From positions 1 to 64,000 of the forward strand of contig JAFRAJ010000049.1 of the NCBI GenBank assembly GCA_017405465.1: a stretch of 64,000 nucleotides of DNA. Reading direction: 5' to 3'. Origin of the DNA: Oscillospiraceae bacterium (GTDB lineage: Bacteria; Bacillota; Clostridia; Oscillospirales; Ruminococcaceae). The position numbers and the translations under genes are program-made. The notes beneath the pieces were generated by a model. The model saw only the letters and a list, made by a program, of their open reading frames with translations, had not been told where the DNA came from and did no database searches. This document shows positions 61,230 through 64,000 of this stretch, piece after piece; within the stretch, counting starts at the first letter, position 1, and every line of letters begins with the position of its first letter.

Positions 61230-61970
61230 TCACGGCAGATCTTCATCATTTTCCAGATTGTGCCAGACACCCTGGATATCATCATCCTCATCCAGCATAT
61301 TGAGCAGAGTGCCCATATTCTTCAGCTGATCAGGATCAGAGAGAGCAGTATATGTTGACGGAACATAAGCCACTTCTGCAGAAGAGAATTTATATCCGAG
61401 TGCCTCAAGACCCTCACAGGCCTGTACGAGCGAATAAGGATCCGTAGTGATCTCTGCGATGTTCTCATTAACTTCGAGGTCATCTACTCCGTCAACTTCC
61501 ATGGCTTCCATCATGAGCTTATCCTCATCGATCGGATCCTCGTCTTCAATTACGATGACGCCCTTCTGGGTGAACATATATGATACGCATCCGGTCGTGC
61601 CGAGGTTTCCGCCGTATTTGTCGAAATAATGTCTGACAGAAGCTGCTGTCCTGTTTCTGTTGTCGGTAAGTGCTTCACAGATAACGGCGATCCCGCCGGG
61701 GCCGTATCCTTCGTAAACGATGCTCTCATAGTTCGCACTGTCAGAAGAGGCTTTATCTATAACTCTTTTTATATTGTCATTCGGGACGTTGTTTGCCTTG
61801 GCTTTTGAAATAGCATCACGAAGTCTCGCATTGGTATCAGGATTCGTGCTTCCGCCTTCTTTTACAGCGACTGCTATCTCTTTGGCGTATTTGGTAAATA
61901 CCTTGGCCTTAGCACCGTCTGCCTTCTCTTTTTTACGTTTGATATTGTTCCATTTGGAATGTCCGGACAT
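61230..61970 (-). CDS. yebC: YebC/PmpR family protein
   Basis: 246 residues, full length. It begins SGHSKWNNIKRKKEKADGAK and has the family blocks YEGYGPGG(I)A and ALTDNRNRTAASVRHYFDKYGGNLG. Members act as DNA-binding regulators and, in Bacillus and others, as a factor that helps ribosomes through proline-rich stretches. Which role applies here is not shown by the sequence. It ends at its own terminator. Confidence 0.94.
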   Translation of the reverse strand: MSGHSKWNNIKRKKEKADGAKAKVFTKYAKEIAVAVKEGGSTNPDTNARLRDAISKAKANNVPNDNIKRVIDKASSDSANYESIVYEGYGPGGIAVICEALTDNRNRTAASVRHYFDKYGGNLGTTGCVSYMFTQKGVIVIEDEDPIDEDKLMMEAMEVDGVDDLEVNENIAEITTDPYSLVQACEGLEALGYKFSSAEVAYVPSTYTALSDPDQLKNMGTLLNMLDEDDDIQGVWHNLENDEDLP

Positions 61971-62021
61971 AGTATCATCTCCTTGGGTAAAAGGTTCTGC
62001 TTTTTTCTAGAAATATTATAT

Positions 62022-62459
62022 TTATTCGTTATCGGATTCGCAATGATTACCGTCATGATCTGCTGTTATGATATCGAACAGCTCCCTTATACGAAGCGTC
62101 TGTCCTGTAAGATACAGGAATCCAAAAAGCGCTTCCAGTCCGGTAGCTGCCCTGTAATCCGCAGGATCGGCATTGCGTGATGAAGTAACCTTGTTCGCGT
62201 TTCTTCCTCTTTTTATAATGTCTGCTTCCGTATCGTTCAGTAACGGTAATATCACCTCTGACGCCCTGTGCTGAGCTCCTGCTCTGACATAGGAAACACA
62301 AAGGCTGTGCAGTTTGTGAGCAGGAGCATCATGTGTAAGACTGATATGCTCCCTTACCAGCGTCTCATATACTGCATCCCCGATAAAAGCAAGCTCGACG
62401 GGGCTTTTCTGTTTCGCTTCATGAGCGGTGAGAGTACGCTGCTCAGGTAATGTAATCAA
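62022..62459 (-). CDS. mrnC: Mini-ribonuclease III
   Basis: 145 residues: an RNase III catalytic domain without a dsRBD. The signature LAFIGDAVYETLVRE (with PVELAFIGDAVYE) and the second acidic region GLEALFGFLYLTG identify MrnC, which matures the 3' and 5' ends of 23S rRNA. The start overlaps the end of obg by 17 bases, an unusual link as mrnC is more often next to cysS. Confidence 0.92.
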   Translation of the reverse strand: MITLPEQRTLTAHEAKQKSPVELAFIGDAVYETLVREHISLTHDAPAHKLHSLCVSYVRAGAQHRASEVILPLLNDTEADIIKRGRNANKVTSSRNADPADYRAATGLEALFGFLYLTGQTLRIRELFDIITADHDGNHCESDNE

Positions 62460-63711
62460 ACTGGTAATCTCCTATGCGTATAGTATCGCCTTCCTGCACT
62501 TCGAGTTCGACGAGCCTGTCCAGGATCCCCGAATCGGCAAGTGCATTCTGGAAGTACATTAGTGACTCGTAATCGTCAACGTTGCTCTGCATAAGGATCC
62601 TCTCGAGCCACGGAGCTTCAATGACCCACTCGTCGTTATCATCATCGCGGTTGATCTCAAAGTCTCTGTTCCTACCGCCCCTCTCAGGTTTCACAAAGTC
62701 AGGTTCATAGACTTTTACCGGCGGCATGTCTGCAAGGATCTCTGCACAGTGATTGACAAGTTCCCTTGTTCCGTCAGTCGTTGCTGCGGAAATCTCCATA
62801 TAATCAAGATCGTGCTCCTTCGCATAGGACGCAAAGTATTCCCGCATATCACTGTCAGCGATATCGATCTTGTTTCCGACTACTATCTGCCTTCTTGAAC
62901 CAAGCTCTTCACTGAATTCAGAAAGTTCTCTGTTGATCTGCTCAAAATCTTCTACAGGGTCCCTTCCCTCACTTCCGGAAACATCGACAACATGAACGAT
63001 AAGTCTGCATCTTTCTATATGCCTGAGGAAGTCATGCCCAAGTCCTATTCCCTTGCTGGCTCCTTCAATAAGCCCCGGTATGTCAGCAGCAACGAAAGAA
63101 GTGTCACCTACTCTCACGACTCCCAGATTCGGGGTCAGCGTAGTGAAATGATAATTTGCGATCTTCGGCCTGGCATTAGATATAACCGAGAGCAGCGTGG
63201 ATTTGCCTACATTCGGGAATCCAGCGAATCCAACGTCTGCTATGAGTTTCAGTTCGAGAGATATATCATAGCTTTCTCCCTGTGTTCCGGTCTTTGCAAA
63301 TCTTGGGATCTGTCTCGTCGGAGTTGCAAATTTAGCATTTCCGAAACCGCCTCTTCCTCCCTTGCAGATCAGAACTGGTTCATCGCCAGAGATATCGGCC
63401 ATTATCTTGCCGCTCTCATGTTCTCTTACTATCGTTCCTCTTGGGACCTTCAATATAAGATCATCAGCGCTCTTTCCCCGGCATCTGTTTCCTCTGCCGT
63501 TTTCTCCGCTGTCTGCCTCATATTTGCGTCTGTATTTGTAATCAGTGAGTGTAGAGAGATGGTCGTCTGCAACAAGATATATGCTGCCTCCGTCCCCGCC
63601 GTCCCCGCCGTCCGGGCCGCCGTTAGCAACATACTTCTCTCTGTGGAAACTGACCGCACCGTCGCCTCCGCGGCCAGCCTTAAGTAAAATCCTCGCTTTA
63701 TCTATAAACAT
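62443..63711 (-). CDS. obg: GTPase Obg (CgtA)
   Basis: 422 residues. The glycine-rich Obg domain (1-158) includes GGDGAVSFHREKYVANGGPDGG-type repeats. The G domain has G1 GFPNVGKST, G3 DIPGLIEGAS and G4 NKID. The C-terminal OCT domain (about 345-420) ends VEVQEGDTIRIGDYQFDY-like. It is an essential ribosome-assembly and stress GTPase. It follows rpmA in the conserved L21/L27/Obg order. Confidence 0.96.
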   Translation of the reverse strand: MFIDKARILLKAGRGGDGAVSFHREKYVANGGPDGGDGGDGGSIYLVADDHLSTLTDYKYRRKYEADSGENGRGNRCRGKSADDLILKVPRGTIVREHESGKIMADISGDEPVLICKGGRGGFGNAKFATPTRQIPRFAKTGTQGESYDISLELKLIADVGFAGFPNVGKSTLLSVISNARPKIANYHFTTLTPNLGVVRVGDTSFVAADIPGLIEGASKGIGLGHDFLRHIERCRLIVHVVDVSGSEGRDPVEDFEQINRELSEFSEELGSRRQIVVGNKIDIADSDMREYFASYAKEHDLDYMEISAATTDGTRELVNHCAEILADMPPVKVYEPDFVKPERGGRNRDFEINRDDDNDEWVIEAPWLERILMQSNVDDYESLMYFQNALADSGILDRLVELEVQEGDTIRIGDYQFDYIT

Positions 63712-63723
63712 ATATGAATCCCG

Positions 63724-63762
63724 AAAATAAAAAAGAAAAATCCCGTGCTTTGCAGCACGGGA
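63724..63762 (-). terminator. Terminator between rpmA and obg
   Basis: A perfect stem (TCCCGTGCT with AGCACGGGA) followed on the minus strand by TTTTTCTTTTTTATTTT. It would limit read-through from ribosomal protein genes into obg. Confidence 0.88.
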
Positions 63763-63768
63763 TCCGGT

Positions 63769-64000
63769 TCAGTTAATGACGTTGACCTTTTTACGGTCCT
63801 TGCCGTAGCGTGTGAACCTGACGGTACCGTCCGCAAGTGCGTAGAGTGTATCATCGGATCCGATCCCTACGTTGAGGCCGGGATGAATGTGTGTGCCGCG
63901 CTGACGAACAAGAATGTTGCCAGCGAGAACGAACTGACCGTCCGCTCTCTTAACGCCGAGGCGCTTGGACTCGGAGTCTCTGCCGTTCTTTGTAGAACCA
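63769..64000 (-). CDS. rpmA: Ribosomal protein L27 (5' end outside the window)
   Basis: 76 residues are visible, reading [18 protein letters not shown], then [19 protein letters not shown] and ending KKVNVIN. This is L27 of the large subunit, lacking only its first residues, where the short N-terminal extension cleaved in Bacillota would be. L21 (rplU) is expected next, beyond the window. Confidence 0.95.
   Translation of the reverse strand, partial: GSTKNGRDSESKRLGVKRADGQFVLAGNILVRQRGTHIHPGLNVGIGSDDTLYALADGTVRFTRYGKDRKKVNVIN

Overview
The window reads as one continuous piece of a Bacillota (Clostridia) chromosome. Supporting traits are RqcH/FbpA, TrmK, Mini-III, Obg-L27, a methionine T-box, a CIRCE operator, a pyr attenuator, UPF0316 and strong Shine-Dalgarno sites. 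No phage, transposase, CRISPR array or rRNA was seen. Most genes lie on the minus strand. The gene content suggests an anaerobe of gut, rumen or plant-litter type living on plant polysaccharide; species-level assignment is not possible from the sequence alone.

Region 1 (1-17.5 kb) is largely housekeeping. On the minus strand it holds a cysteine desulfurase and ThiI pair for tRNA thiolation, a CinA fused to a membrane-tethered degenerate class B sortase, a membrane parvulin, RqcH, TrmK, a DUF1858 protein, a zinc-ribbon protein and a SigH-like sigma factor. PyrR and a uracil permease follow behind an attenuator. Then come an RNase III with two double-stranded-RNA-binding domains, tRNA-Ser(GCU), and an alpha-galactosidase with a GPH sugar symporter.

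Region 2 (17.7-50.8 kb) is the striking part: an arabinose/arabino-oligosaccharide utilisation island with an exceptional number of esterases. AraR divides it. On the left, minus strand, are araB, araA, a 1-kb gene-free gap, a CUT2-type sugar ABC permease and ATPase, an aldose epimerase, and then seven tandem paralogous type-B carboxylesterases. An eighth, divergent carboxylesterase with a DUF554 protein follows in its own unit. To the right of AraR are three esterase-D-like proteins (one lacking the nucleophile Ser, one lacking the catalytic His, one intact), another alpha/beta hydrolase and a GH43-like protein. None of the hydrolases has a signal peptide. The picture is import of esterified arabinose-containing oligosaccharides, intracellular de-esterification and cleavage, and entry of arabinose through AraA and AraB. 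A potABCD polyamine operon with a long structured leader ending in a terminator sits inside the island.

Region 3 (50.9-64 kb) returns to core functions: a CIRCE-controlled Hsp20, a UPF0316 protein, a T-box-controlled metNIQ methionine transporter, an M29-like aminopeptidase, and a DUF969/DUF979/pyroglutamyl-peptidase operon probably for 5-oxoproline peptides. The window ends with a zinc-ribbon/pseudokinase/PASTA protein, YebC, Mini-III, Obg and the end of rpmA (L27).

The best candidates for undescribed biology are the esterase island as a system, the pseudo-esterase pair, the CinA-sortase fusion, the potABCD leader RNA, and the tandem-dsRBD RNase III with its own attenuator-like hairpin.
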